The notes beneath the pieces are model-generated. The model did not search any database. It saw only the letters and a list, made by a program, of their open reading frames with translations, and had not been told where the DNA came from. This document shows, piece by piece, positions 10,298-21,173 of a stretch of DNA of 64,000 nt (the first letter of the stretch is position 1; each line of letters opens with the position of its first letter). This DNA comes from Tigriopus japonicus (lineage: Eukaryota; Arthropoda; Copepoda; Harpacticoida; Harpacticidae): NCBI GenBank assembly GCA_010645155.1, contig CM021322.1, positions 11,805,841 to 11,869,840 on the forward strand, in the 5' to 3' direction. The translations under genes were made by a program, and so were the position numbers.

Positions 10298-13200
10298 ATA
10301 TTATCACTGTGCTCATCTCACTTCAAATTTATATACTGATTTTTAATAGTAAAATCACTCTCCGTTGTGTCAATTTTCGAAACCGTTGTTTGGTAACGAT
10401 TCTCAGATTCTTCAGTGAATATACTCGTTACTGGCGTTTTGCTCTTTAAGATAGGAATAAAAATATTCGTGGAAAAGGTGTGTCAAGTGATGGAGATGTC
10501 AAACAGAGATTGTATTTGTTATTTGATGATACATCAGCCATCACTTGTCGTTCATTGCTAATATGAAAAAATGTTACAAAATCATTTATGAGAAACGCTG
10601 CAGTACTTCCAAATATCCCTTTTACATTGGCATTGAACTGGTGCTTAACCGTGTTGTTCCAAATCAGTGAAGTGCATGTCATTAAAACATGTTAAAAATT
10701 GAGCATCTTACTTTGCTGCCATTCAAAAAGGCAGGTCTTTATTGAAATTGGAGGGTTTTTTTACATCGGAATTCATTCAACCTTGAAGACGAGACGTGAT
10801 GTTATTCGTCAGGCTTCTCTCGTTCACATTTCATGAAAAGGAATTATTATGCCCATTTGTTTGAATAATGCCTTGCTGGGCTTTATTTTACAAGTCATCA
10901 TCATGTGATAAGGCTACAAAAGTGAGAAAGACATGTTGCAAATTGAAGCCTAGAAGATGGTGTATTTCTAATCCAAGGACTTTGGGTTTCCCAACACTGG
11001 CATGATTATTTTGCATGCCAGGGTATTTGATGATTAAACGAGACTTTTACTTTCGGGTACTTCATTTAATCCCACTTTTGTGATCAAAGGTCAAGTATGT
11101 CTAACGCTCGTGCGAAAACATACATATTTATTAGGCTGATTGGACCTTTGTAAGGAATGAAGTGCAAAGCCCTGAGGATTAATCAAGTGATTCGTGGTAA
11201 CTTTAGAGACATCATCATCGAGTGAAGAAAGCACTTCACATGATAAAAGGAATAGCAAAAGCCAAAGATTCCAATCAATGATGATGTGTATTCTTCCCCT
11301 TTCCGTCAGAAAATATTACGATAAATTTCTGAAGAGCTTCATTTACTAAAACTATTTCTTTATTCCAAAAGAATCCCCGAGATGTGATTCATTTTTTACA
11401 AGCAGGTAGCTAGGCAAGCACCCCATTCATTGACATCTATGTACATCAAATGAACATTGTAGGTGAACCAATTTTGTATTTCTGTGTATCTTTTTCTTTT
11501 CATGAAGTGCACAAACACTACTTCGAATCGTATTCTCTTAATAGAGAGGAAGCCATTGTCAAGTTACAAAGACATTGGCAGAAATTATTAGTGTTGTCAG
11601 ATTTAGTATACTATACAAAGCAACCAAACACCCAGATTTAAGAAAAAATACTATTATCATCAATACTAATGATTCATGAGACTAGCATAGGAATATGTGA
11701 AAAGAAAAATTCAAAGTATTGTTTTTAACCATATTTAAGTAACATTTTATAAATTTTTGGCCCGTGACTTAATTAACAGAACTCGATTACATATTATCTA
11801 TTAAATAAAACATTTCGTTTTTCTCAAATAATACGTTCCAGGAATTCGTAAATTTACAAAGCAAAATATCACTTCTGTTATTTCTTCAAGCATTTTGAAC
11901 CACCAACGGATAATATTAATAAAATCGACAAACTTTGAATTGAATCCTAAGGCTTTCACTGAAAAATTGCGGGTTCTTTGAATTCAGTAGGTTAAATGCA
12001 TTACGCCCAAGGTCATCTCAAATTTATCATAAGCCAGTATTTTATTACAATGTAAACTCGAGACCATAAAACAAACCTTTGCTATGGGTCGTAAGTATAC
12101 TGTATGTTGGTAAAAGACGTCAAAGTGCTAAAACAACGTGCGAGTTTAGCCAGTTGAATATTCAAGGATTTTAAAAACGTTCTAAAATGAGGTCATACTT
12201 CCTTAAATTTATGAACTTGAATTTCATTCATTATTTTTCAAATTGACTTTTATTTACTGAATAATCAGCTTAAAAAGCCTCTGTCGGTTTTTCACATAAG
12301 TGTTTCTTTCAATAATGAAATTTGATTTGTGACAAATGAAAGAAAAACATGAAGTGGCAAAGCGAAAAATAGAAATAAATAGCAAATTTGAACACATGGT
12401 TTTGCTTCTTAAATTTTGCGGTCATTCTTTTCGTTTGAAAATTTCTCGAATTGAATTTCTTTGTCTCACAAGTTTTCGAATTTGAAATTTTCTGTCTCGT
12501 ATTTAGATTAGGAATTGCCTTTCTTTTGTTTCTGTCCTCAGTTCTCGTCAAGGTTAAAAATAGCATAGAGTACGAAAAATAGCAAATGACACGAAATAAT
12601 GAATAAAAATCTAAAAATGGTGAGCAAAACTAGCGTGTTTTAAAGATATTCCCTTCTGGGGCATAAACCTTTGTATGCCATAAGTGAAAATTCCTTGACA
12701 CATCCTTCGTCAAAATGAATGCATGTTGTTTGTAGTGACTTTCGGCCAAGTCATTGCGTACTCAAATGACTTAAAACATATGTATGTGTATGGTCGTAAA
12801 CTTGGCAAAACTCCATATATATGATAGGGAACACTAACATCCAATATTGCTAATAGCTCCTTATGTAAAGACCAAAACGACAGAGCTAGCTGATGGTGTG
12901 AGACATTTCTTTCGTGTAGTCAAATAAAAGAATGGCTGAATTTCTTGGAATTGTTCGAGCGAGGCTTCGTGGAGAATCATCTTAGTAAATATCAAGAGGA
13001 AATCGGCTAGAACAAACACACTTTAAACCAACGGTGAACAAACATGGCTTATTCTGTCACAAAATGGTTTTAAGTGTCAATGAAAGGCCACAAGAATCAA
13101 ATAGAAATCGCGAAGGAAACCCCTAGTAATTTAAATTCAACCATCAAAAGCATGGATTTTCCAAAGAAAGATTGACTGCTTAATCTCTTAATCCCAACCT

Positions 13201-14396
13201 TGAAGGTTTGCCAAACCTCAATTTGGCAGATTTTATAGTGAAAGGGGCCTTTGGTTGCTATTCTCTCGACTAATAGACTGCCATTGACTTAAGATTGGTA
13301 AAAGTCAAAGAATAATCGTCAATCTGTCATATCATTAAGTCTTTTCTCGCTTACCTTTTGATCATAGACCCGCAATCACCTTGAACGAGTGTCTTACAAG
13401 AAGTGCGCACTTTCACTTATTGAAATTTAAGCCCTTCCTGGTTTTCCACCTCAATTTTCCTGTACTGATCACTGATCACGTCTAGTTAGTCCCCATCACA
13501 ATGAGCCTTCCAAGTTGAACAAGACAGTCACGAATCAGGAGCCAAAATATTTTTCACTCCCTGACTGTCCCGATTTTAATTACTGTTTTCACGAGGTAAA
13601 GGATGTTGTATTGGACAATGATATTGGAAGAGAGTCGAGGAGGACGAGAAGGACTGGAAGTTACCCAAGGCAAATCCCGTCTTAACAACACATACACACG
13701 CACACACCAAGAGGGATGAGGGTACACTGATGTGGGTATGCCAGCCAGCGAATTCACCACCTCTTCCTTGCGCAAAGTAATCTCAGGAAATACTTGGAGA
13801 AGAATCGTAGTAGTAGCAATAGTAGTAGGTGCTCCGTCGATCGAATTATCAAGTCCTTCGAGAATCCGGCATTACTCACAACTGATTTGTCCGTCCTGTC
13901 TCCCGCGTCTTCGGTTGCGACAACACACGCAGCCACAGCAACAGCTAAATCGACGACTATTTCGGGCCAATCGAGCTAGCAAGCAAGCACCTGTGGGCCT
14001 GATACAACATTGAGTGACGTTTGGGCCGTGTCCATTGAGCCTGACTTGACTGGTTTTTTTTGTTCGCCTCAGAGGGCCCACCAACCATTCTTGACGGGCC
14101 TACCTAGTACCTGTTCTCATGCTCGAGGTGTACTTCATGGAGCGAGAATTTCGTTTGCAAGAAAGAATCCAACAAGGACCAGGCTCAACTTTGGAGCCGT
14201 AAGAATATACGAAAACGATTATTCACCGTCACAATCGCCTTCTTGTTAGGCACTTCTCATGACCAATTGCTATAACTCGCTTCTTTGGTCAAGACAAAGC
14301 CCAGTCAGTATTTTTATTTAGTATCCTTTGCATTCGTTCGTTTCGTTATTTTTTTCTTATCCATATTATGCAAAACTGACGTCCTTGTGAAAAATA

Positions 14397-14397
<1 letters not shown>
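10298..14397. other. Intergenic DNA, no gene recognised
   Basis: AT-rich sequence with only short, low-complexity open frames. A CA/AC-rich patch lies near 13690-13710. Several frames around 13.7-14.2 kb overlap on both strands, and none resembles a protein family. Confidence 0.5.

Positions 14398-14456
<59 letters not shown>
14398..14456. repeat. (ATT)n microsatellite, 59 bp
   Basis: Uninterrupted ATT trinucleotide array. It produces an artefactual poly-Leu reading frame. Confidence 0.97.
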
Positions 14457-15623
14457 CCATTATTGGCGATGTTCTCAGGTTGGATGTGAGTATAATCTAT
14501 TTAATGGACCGTTGTTCACCTTGCTTGAAATGTTTGTCATGCCACATTCGTCAAACCGGGTATTAATCTCCAATCGTCTGATTTTACTTCGTACCATGGT
14601 TAAAGTTGAACGTACTGTCTGTACAAACGGAAAGACCCAGTCAACCTGAAATTCACCCGGCGGAAATCATCCGCGCTAATATGAAATGTAAATGTCGTTC
14701 TCGTAGTAACTCGATCGAGATTTGGGAATCACACACCATTACGTGCAGTACATTGATCCACAAAAACTGAGTCGGCGAGAAGTCGCAATCATTTAGCACG
14801 CTTCATGTCGGAAATGATCGAAGTGCTTCGACATCTTTCAACTTTCGAGGCATCCAGTCATTGAAATATCAGAGTTTACAAGCGCACAAGAAAAACTCTG
14901 AACCAAACATCCCTTCCCATTTTAATTCTTGTTTCAACTGTTACTAAGAATCATCTTATTACATTGACGCAGGTCGTTTTTGACAACGTTTTACGATTTT
15001 AGGGGCATGGAAAAATGCGAGATTCATCATCTCACTTTGTCATAATGTGGTCCAAATTTAGTGTCTGACTCATGGCAATTTAGCTAAGTCTCATTTTAAG
15101 GTGCGTTTTGGGAATTCCTAATACATCTACAAATTCACTCTTGGTTTTATTCTACTTCATGAGGGTCAAAACGGGGGACAAAATTTTAAAACCTTTTTCG
15201 AATTTCCCCTTCCCTTCACCAATTTGTTCAACTACCACCCATGCCAACAGCATCAATCGATTCTTTAAGACAATCTGAAAGGATATATTAAAGGGACGTT
15301 TGCTTCTGAGTTTGAACTTGCGGAATTGATGGTCAGGTCAGATCGGTCACTTTTCCTATCTTGAGAACCAAACACTCAATTTCTCTGAATTTTTTCAAAC
15401 AAATACAAAGTTTGGACAGGATTTATAACGCTCAACTAATGATTTCATGTCATTAACTTGGACACCCAACGTGTAATGTGTTGGAATTTTGTTAAAGGTT
15501 TAAGAAATCATTTTCCGATGCTTCATGTTTGGTTTTTGGTTTATATTTGGCAAAACAAACCTGATTTTGGGCCTAATCAACGTTTCGTACCTATTAAATT
15601 TACCTCACGTATTCGATTGTAGG

Positions 15624-16426
15624 TAAAAAGGTCGCAAGCAAAACGGTCGCGGGGTAAATAGGTCACAGTAAAAAGGTCTCAAGGTAAAAAGTTCACACGG
15701 TAAAAAGGTCACAAGGTAAAAAGGTTCCACGGTAAAAAGGTCACAAGGTAAAAAGGTTACACGGTAAAAAGGTCACACGAGAAAAAGGTTTTGCAATCAT
15801 TGCAAATACATAATATTGTTGGGCTGAAAATTGTACTTTAACTGAAGCTGAGACAACTTATTAATCATGGCTTTACTGGACGTCAAGGAAACGTCAGTAT
15901 GACACTAAACAGCAACAAATAATTCAGCAAAATTAATGCCAAATTTAGGCAGCCGTTGTTTTTATGCAACCGGACAACCCGTCCTTGCTGAACCTGAAAT
16001 CCCTGGACATGTTTGTGTGGTCAATGGTTGAGACTGAGGGTAACAAGCCGAGGTTACCAAATGTCAAGATCTCTTGAAAGAGGATTACTGAGGCCTGGAA
16101 CCTCATCCTCAGACGCTAGAATGTGTCAAAAAAGCCTGTGAACCAATCAAAGCTAGAATAGCCATAGTATGTTATGACAAAAAAAATTCTTTCGTCAAAA
16201 CACGAGAAGATTTAAAGAATTAAAACTGTACTGGCAACTGTACATGGATTGTATGGCATACAGTCCATATGCTCAACAACATTTTTTGAATATCATTTCA
16301 ATTTGAAGTTCCATTGTGCCTTTTTCTGATATGGAATTCCTTACTTTGTGACTTTTTTAACATGACCTATTTACTGTGACCTTTTTACCGTGACCTATTT
16401 ACCTTGTGACCTATTTACTGTGCGCC
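15624..16426. mobile_element. Mariner-type relic flanked by inverted minisatellite arrays
   Basis: The left arm (about 15624-15790) is about ten degenerate tandem copies of GGTAAAAAGGTCACA. The right arm (about 16345-16426) is the same motif in inverse orientation (TGTGACCTTTTTACC, TGTGACCTATTTACC). The roughly 550 bp between them carries a decayed transposase C-terminus (15949-16119). Tandem-repeat inverted arms recall foldback-type elements. Exact ends and a target duplication could not be fixed. Confidence 0.6.
15949..16119 (+). pseudogene. Degenerate mariner/Tc1-type transposase C-terminal fragment
   Basis: One frame reads LLNLKSLDMFVWSMVE, then NKPRLPNV, a stop, KRITEAWNLILRR and another stop. 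This resembles the mariner block LNPLDFFVWxxxE followed by PNVxxLKxxIxxAW. The two in-frame stops show it is dead. Only the C-terminal part is visible, and the N-terminal DNA-binding region and first catalytic Asp were not seen. Confidence 0.62.
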
Positions 16427-17153
16427 ACATATTCACCCATTGAACAGAATTTTCTTGAGTGTTGGAAAATTTGGGGAACACATTATTTACAAATTTATCC
16501 TTTTGTCATAGGCATTTATCTCATCACTTTCTTACTCTTACAATCAGCTTTAACAATCCGCTGCTGACACGGGAATTGTGTTTGTTGTCAAATTACCAAC
16601 CAAATAAATGATCTGAAATGCTCCAAAATTTGGTCCCTCAAAAAATATCATATAGAAACAATGACAATATTCATTTTTGCCATCTTATCCATTATCCTTT
16701 TTAGGAAAAACCAAGAATTCAAAATATGTATTCAAACCTAGACTTAAATAGTCGATAACTATTTTGAAAAGGGTTCCCCTTTCTCAAAACTTTTTAGTCA
16801 AAACCGGAAACCATTTCTACAAATCATGAGCTAAGACAAGTTTTTTGAAAGCTTGAATCTAAAACCTGAAAGAACACTTGCTAAAAAAATCCATAGCATA
16901 ATCGCCTCTTAAAAAACTCGGGCTTTTAGACCATTCGAAAGTCAAGCCAACATGGTTGAGTAATTGTTTAAAATCATCTGAACCACCATGATAAATTCCA
17001 TACATCCGGGATGACATTTACCAAGTTGAAAAAGTCAATCTTTCACAAGGGGCAATCTAGCAAGTGTTACTGAACTTCGAAACCGGTTTCAACAACTCTT
17101 CTTCATCATCTCAAGAGTAGTTTTTCCTTTTAATTTCAACGATCCAGACGATC
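16427..17153. other. Intergenic DNA upstream of the DUF985 gene
   Basis: AT-rich, with no coding or repeat signal recognised. It presumably includes the promoter of the following gene, but no core-promoter motif was clear. Confidence 0.45.
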
Positions 17154-18213
17154 ATGTCGTTCCAAGATCAAACAGCCGAGTATTGGATTCAAAAACTGGG
17201 CCTTTGGCCCCATCCTGGATACGAAACTGGGTATCTAAACGAGGTCTTCAGAGACACGTTCCAAGTAGCCGGCTGGACTGGAGATCAACGAAATTCGGCA
17301 ACAAATATTTATTTCCTCCACAAACCCGTTGGTAAGTGCTTGCAACTACCGTATAGTTCACTGACGTTTGATCTTTTCTTTTATTCATCAATTACTGAAC
17401 GTTAAAGTCCAAGCGTATCCAAAAGGGACTAAAAGAAAGAGTTTGAAAAGGTCAGTTCCCAAGTGTTTGTGAATATCACAAAAGGTACTGAAATTGTCAT
17501 GCAATATCTTAGTTGATTAAATTGGAAAGGGCCATTGACAAGGATTATTTAAAAGCTAATACAAACCCAGCACGGTTTCTCCAATAATTTTTTCGCTTCA
17601 TGAGGCTTATGATCATAAGGTTTATGATCATATCATGATATTATCACGCTTTAATTGATCATATCTGAAACAATTGGTAAAAATGTGAGCAATAATAAGG
17701 TAAAATTAAGTTCGTTAAAACCATCACCTTGGGTTGAAACCAAGGCTCATATCCAAGGTATGGAAATAGAATTCCCCCTAAGCATTTTTTGTTTTGTGAA
17801 AAGCAAATAGCTTCCTGTTTGTGGGCGACAAACACCTGTTTGTGCATCGTAATCGGAACAGCGGCCCATGAATGAGTGATTTTGAATTTGTTTCAGAGTC
17901 TCAGTTGAATGACGCGACTATCCTGTTCCGGATGAAGAACAATGAATTATTGAACTTCTATTGCGGTCATCCCCTGACTTTGTACATCATGGAGGACGCC
18001 AAAGCCAACGAGTTCAAAACTGTGGTTCTGGGACCCAATCCTGAGGAAAAGCAGTGCTTTTTCTATGCCATTCCTCGGAACACGTGGTTTGTTCGACGCC
18101 TTGAAACTTCGAAACCCAATGCCTTCACCCTAATTGGATGCACTGTGGTACCTGGCTACGATGACAACGACATCGAAACCAAAACCTGGGGCGAAATCAA
18201 GACCTCAAACTAG
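17154..18213 (+). CDS. DUF985 / cupin_5 superfamily protein, two exons, 164 aa
   Basis: Exons 17154-17331 and 17897-18213 are joined through a GTAAGT donor and TTGTTTCAG acceptor (phase 1, giving Glu60). The product is a single-domain jelly-roll protein of the DUF985 family (yeast YML079w-like), whose biochemical role is unsettled. Family features in order: EYWIQKLGLWPHPGYETGYL (9-28; family pattern LGLxPHPEGGYF), ATNIYFL (49-55), NNELLNFYCGHPLTLYIM (about 74-91), and FTLIGCTVVPGYD near the end. The length is typical of the family. Oddly, positions that in many bacterial members carry His (HR...ExWHxYxG) read F and N here, so metal or ligand binding may be altered; this rests on recollection of the family pattern. 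It ends 466 bp before the receptor gene on the same strand. No canonical AATAAA follows; ATTAAA at 18547-18552 is a weak candidate. Confidence 0.88.
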
Positions 18214-18679
18214 GGGGCAGCACCTCTCAAACCATAAAATATATGTGTAAGAACTCGCCGCTTGAGAGTCCCTTCATCCAGTGAGGATGTGCCTGACGAG
18301 AGTGTGGGGCTTGGGGACAGAACGAATACCTGTTGTTCTCCCCAGGTTCTCCCTGCGCCTTTCTTCCTGAATTTCGGGGCTTGGCTTCCTCTCTGATGGA
18401 GGGCTCTCTTCGTTCTGGCTTTGAATACAGGTAGTTGAGGACGAGGAGCACTCCTTACCCTCACACATTTCGTTTTAAGCATAACCAGGTTTGAATTGGA
18501 TTGTTGTGGATCATGAGCTTGTGGCCAAAGTGAACTAACTGAAGGCATTAAAATATTCACTTCCTGTTGGGTGGTGTTTCAATTCGTTAGCAAGCATGAT
18601 CATTGCCGATTCTTATTAGAAAAAGGGACATTTTTTGAGCTCCTCTGTTAAAGAGCGCTAATAAGGAACGCGGTTCAAA

Positions 18680-20287
18680 ATGATGTTCTTTTATCGTTCT
18701 TGGACAGCAAAATTGAACTTACGAGATCCAACGGATCCTTACAATGATGTCATCTATAGTCAGTTCCTTTACCATCGTTGGGGTTATGGTGCCCTTCTCA
18801 TAATCACACTGATTTTGGGATTACTTTTCAACTTGGCGTTTGTGTTCTCGTTCATCGGCAACCGAAACATCCGAAAAATGCCCCACTGGACGTTTCTGTG
18901 CCTAAGTGTGCGGGATCTACTCGTGTCAGTGATTCTTATTCCGATAGTTACTGATTGGTTCGTGGTCAATCTTGGCTTTTGGAATGGCGGCAAGTTCCTA
19001 TGCGAATTGGCTGGTTTCTTTGACTTCTTCCTTTTGGCGGAATATCCCCTAATTCTGGTGACTTTGGGCATTACTCTTTACACCAGACAGTATTCCCAAG
19101 AAGGACTCGACCTACCCATGGATGAAATGGACCCCATGAACTATCCTGGTATTCGCGACCTGACTAGCCGAAGTCGCACTCCCTCTGTAGCTCAAGGGGG
19201 TCGCACTCCTTATCAGTCCCGAGGGCCGTCACGGCCCCCGTCTGTCATGGGATCAGAAGCGGGTTACCGACCGGGCCGCCATCCTGGGCAACCTCAAAAC
19301 CCCAGGACGCCCTTTTATGTTGCCCCTCATCGACCAGGATCGGTGACTGGCTCCATTGAAGGGCGACTAGCCGCCGGTCGTATGTCTGGAGGACGGAGAC
19401 CGATTCAATCCGGTCCGCCTTCTGTCCAAGGCTCTCGCTATGGCACACCCCGCACTCCTGGATCAGCCTTGCCTTCCCACATGAGGAACCAGTCGTTCCG
19501 TACGAGCTCACCTTTGCACGAAGTCGACGAAACTGGTTCGTTAGGGGAGGCTGACGATCTGTTTGACTCAGTGTCGCTAGATTATCCAGGGCGAGAATTT
19601 GAATCACCCAAAGGATGGGACTATCTCATGGATATGGAGGTCCAATACCACACATGGCAGACGGTCTTATTATGCTTCACTTGGGTCTTGTCCATTGGTG
19701 TGGGTATTCCAGCAGCGCTGATCATTGAGCATCTTCCGTCGCGTCGTCCTGGTTGTCTGGTGCCAGTGGACCCTTTTAGCAATCCCTACGTGAGCACAAT
19801 TGACGATCCCGGCTACAATCTCATGATCTCCATGTTTAGCTTGTTCTATTTAATTGCGGCCGTGGCTTTGATCATGTTCTTGTGCCTAATATTGTATCAC
19901 AAAATGGCTGACAAGAGGTTTCGCACGTTCCTCAAAATGTACATTGTGTTGTCGATAATTTTCGTGATCTCACGCTCGCCAGTGGATATTATCCAGTTCA
20001 AAGCGCTTATAGAGGCAGCTCGGGGATTCAATCTTAAAGATCACTACGAGATTGAGTACGAGGTGATTCTCATCTGGTTCACATACTTGCCTTTGATCCT
20101 TAACCCAATTGTATATTTCTCGTATTTGGGCGACTACAGAAAGGGGACTGAAAACTTTCTGCGAAAGATCTGCGGCTGTAAATCCAAAGAAGAATTGTCC
20201 GACGAACGGATGTCTCAATACAAGGAGGAAATCATTAAAACCGAGAAAGAAACCGGCTCCAGAACTCAAGTGTCTAATATCTTGTAA
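18680..20287 (+). CDS. Intronless orphan rhodopsin-like GPCR, 535 aa, very long second intracellular loop
   Basis: Predicted plasma-membrane seven-helix receptor; ligand unknown. Approximate segments: TM1 36-58 (GLLFN, Asn51), TM2 69-92 (LSVRD, Asp79), TM3 105-133 (Cys108), TM4 325-348 (Trp335, Pro344), TM5 380-405, TM6 415-439 (Pro434), TM7 462-482 with NPIVY at 475-479. Cys359 in the second extracellular loop could pair with Cys108. C498 and C500 after TM7 are possible palmitoylation sites. The DRY motif is absent (LYTRQ at 133-137) and the CWxP motif reads SRSP. Between TM3 and TM4 lie about 185 residues rich in Ser, Arg, Gly and Pro, with repeated SRTPSV, GRTPY and RPPSV motifs; ordinary class A receptors have about 20 there. 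One uninterrupted frame from ATG 18680 (context AAAATGA) covers all helices. It resembles divergent arthropod orphan receptors, but I cannot name the subfamily. Confidence 0.85.
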   Translation: MMFFYRSWTAKLNLRDPTDPYNDVIYSQFLYHRWGYGALLIITLILGLLFNLAFVFSFIGNRNIRKMPHWTFLCLSVRDLLVSVILIPIVTDWFVVNLGFWNGGKFLCELAGFFDFFLLAEYPLILVTLGITLYTRQYSQEGLDLPMDEMDPMNYPGIRDLTSRSRTPSVAQGGRTPYQSRGPSRPPSVMGSEAGYRPGRHPGQPQNPRTPFYVAPHRPGSVTGSIEGRLAAGRMSGGRRPIQSGPPSVQGSRYGTPRTPGSALPSHMRNQSFRTSSPLHEVDETGSLGEADDLFDSVSLDYPGREFESPKGWDYLMDMEVQYHTWQTVLLCFTWVLSIGVGIPAALIIEHLPSRRPGCLVPVDPFSNPYVSTIDDPGYNLMISMFSLFYLIAAVALIMFLCLILYHKMADKRFRTFLKMYIVLSIIFVISRSPVDIIQFKALIEAARGFNLKDHYEIEYEVILIWFTYLPLILNPIVYFSYLGDYRKGTENFLRKICGCKSKEELSDERMSQYKEEIIKTEKETGSRTQVSNIL

Positions 20288-20333
20288 GAAACAAAAAAAA
20301 ATGTTGCCAAACGCGTTGATCCAGCTGACGATG

Positions 20334-20339
20334 AATAAA
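20334..20339 (+). terminator. GPCR polyadenylation signal AATAAA
   Basis: Canonical AATAAA 46 nt past the receptor stop codon. Confidence 0.65.
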
Positions 20340-20344
20340 CATGG

Positions 20345-21167
20345 CTTTTGCACCTAAACTACATAAACTGGAGTGCGTGGGTTCATTGTTTTCTTTTATG
20401 GTACATTCCAGTTTATCCCAATAAAAAATTCATGGCGCCCTTAACAAGAAGCGAATTGGAAATAAACGGAGCAGAAATATAAAATATATCATCGTGGTTT
20501 CCGATGGCTTGGAAGGCAAAATATATCAAAAATATTGACATATTAATCTTGAAAACAGTTCTGTCATCGGCGTCGTGTGCATGTCATCGTTTCTTCGCTT
20601 ATGGGTAGGTCACTCTCTCACTCTCACGCAATGCACAGTATTTTTTGTCGTTTAGACTGTTAGAAGACACATGGAGACCGAGAAAAGATGTCTGCTCAAA
20701 TGCTCGTGATCGAAGAGGAGCTGCTTTTGCGTTGATGCATTTTGTATGCACTATATTTGCACACTAGGACACCAACCCGATGTTTGTTTCTTTGTTTGCT
20801 TGTTGCTGTTCTTCCTTTGCTAATAGTTTAAAAGAGCGGCGGATGTGGAGGACGTTTCAGTTTCATTCAATGTAGAGGCGTTACATAACGGATTTGCAGC
20901 AAGAAGGAGCGATGGTTGTGATTCCCGAAGAAGTAGCAATAAGATTGGTGGCGATGGTTGCCTTTCAGCCTCTTTGGGAGGGGGATGGATGACTCTTCTA
21001 TTTCAGCCAAATCAAAGATCTGAAGTTGTTCGTCACAATACTATTAGTATAATAGCAATGCATTATATCGTGTATGGAGGAAAAAAGCCGCTCTCTGTCT
21101 TGTGTCTCTTGAATATAGATAGCTTCTTCATCGTCATTATAATCATCATCATCGTAGAAATCACCAA
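20345..21167. other. Intergenic DNA between convergent GPCR and eRF3 genes
   Basis: No gene was recognised. It probably contains the eRF3 3' UTR. A short frame at 20845-21249 is interrupted by low-complexity ATAATC repetition and does not resemble a protein. Confidence 0.5.
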
Positions 21168-21173
21168 TTTATT
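21168..21173 (-). terminator. Possible eRF3 polyadenylation signal
   Basis: Minus-strand AATAAA directly after the stop codon. It is very close to the coding end, so a more distal signal may be used instead. Confidence 0.3.

Noticed and set aside
14285..14566. 93-codon frame with a poly-Leu membrane-like run
   Set aside because: The Leu run is the translation of the ATT microsatellite.
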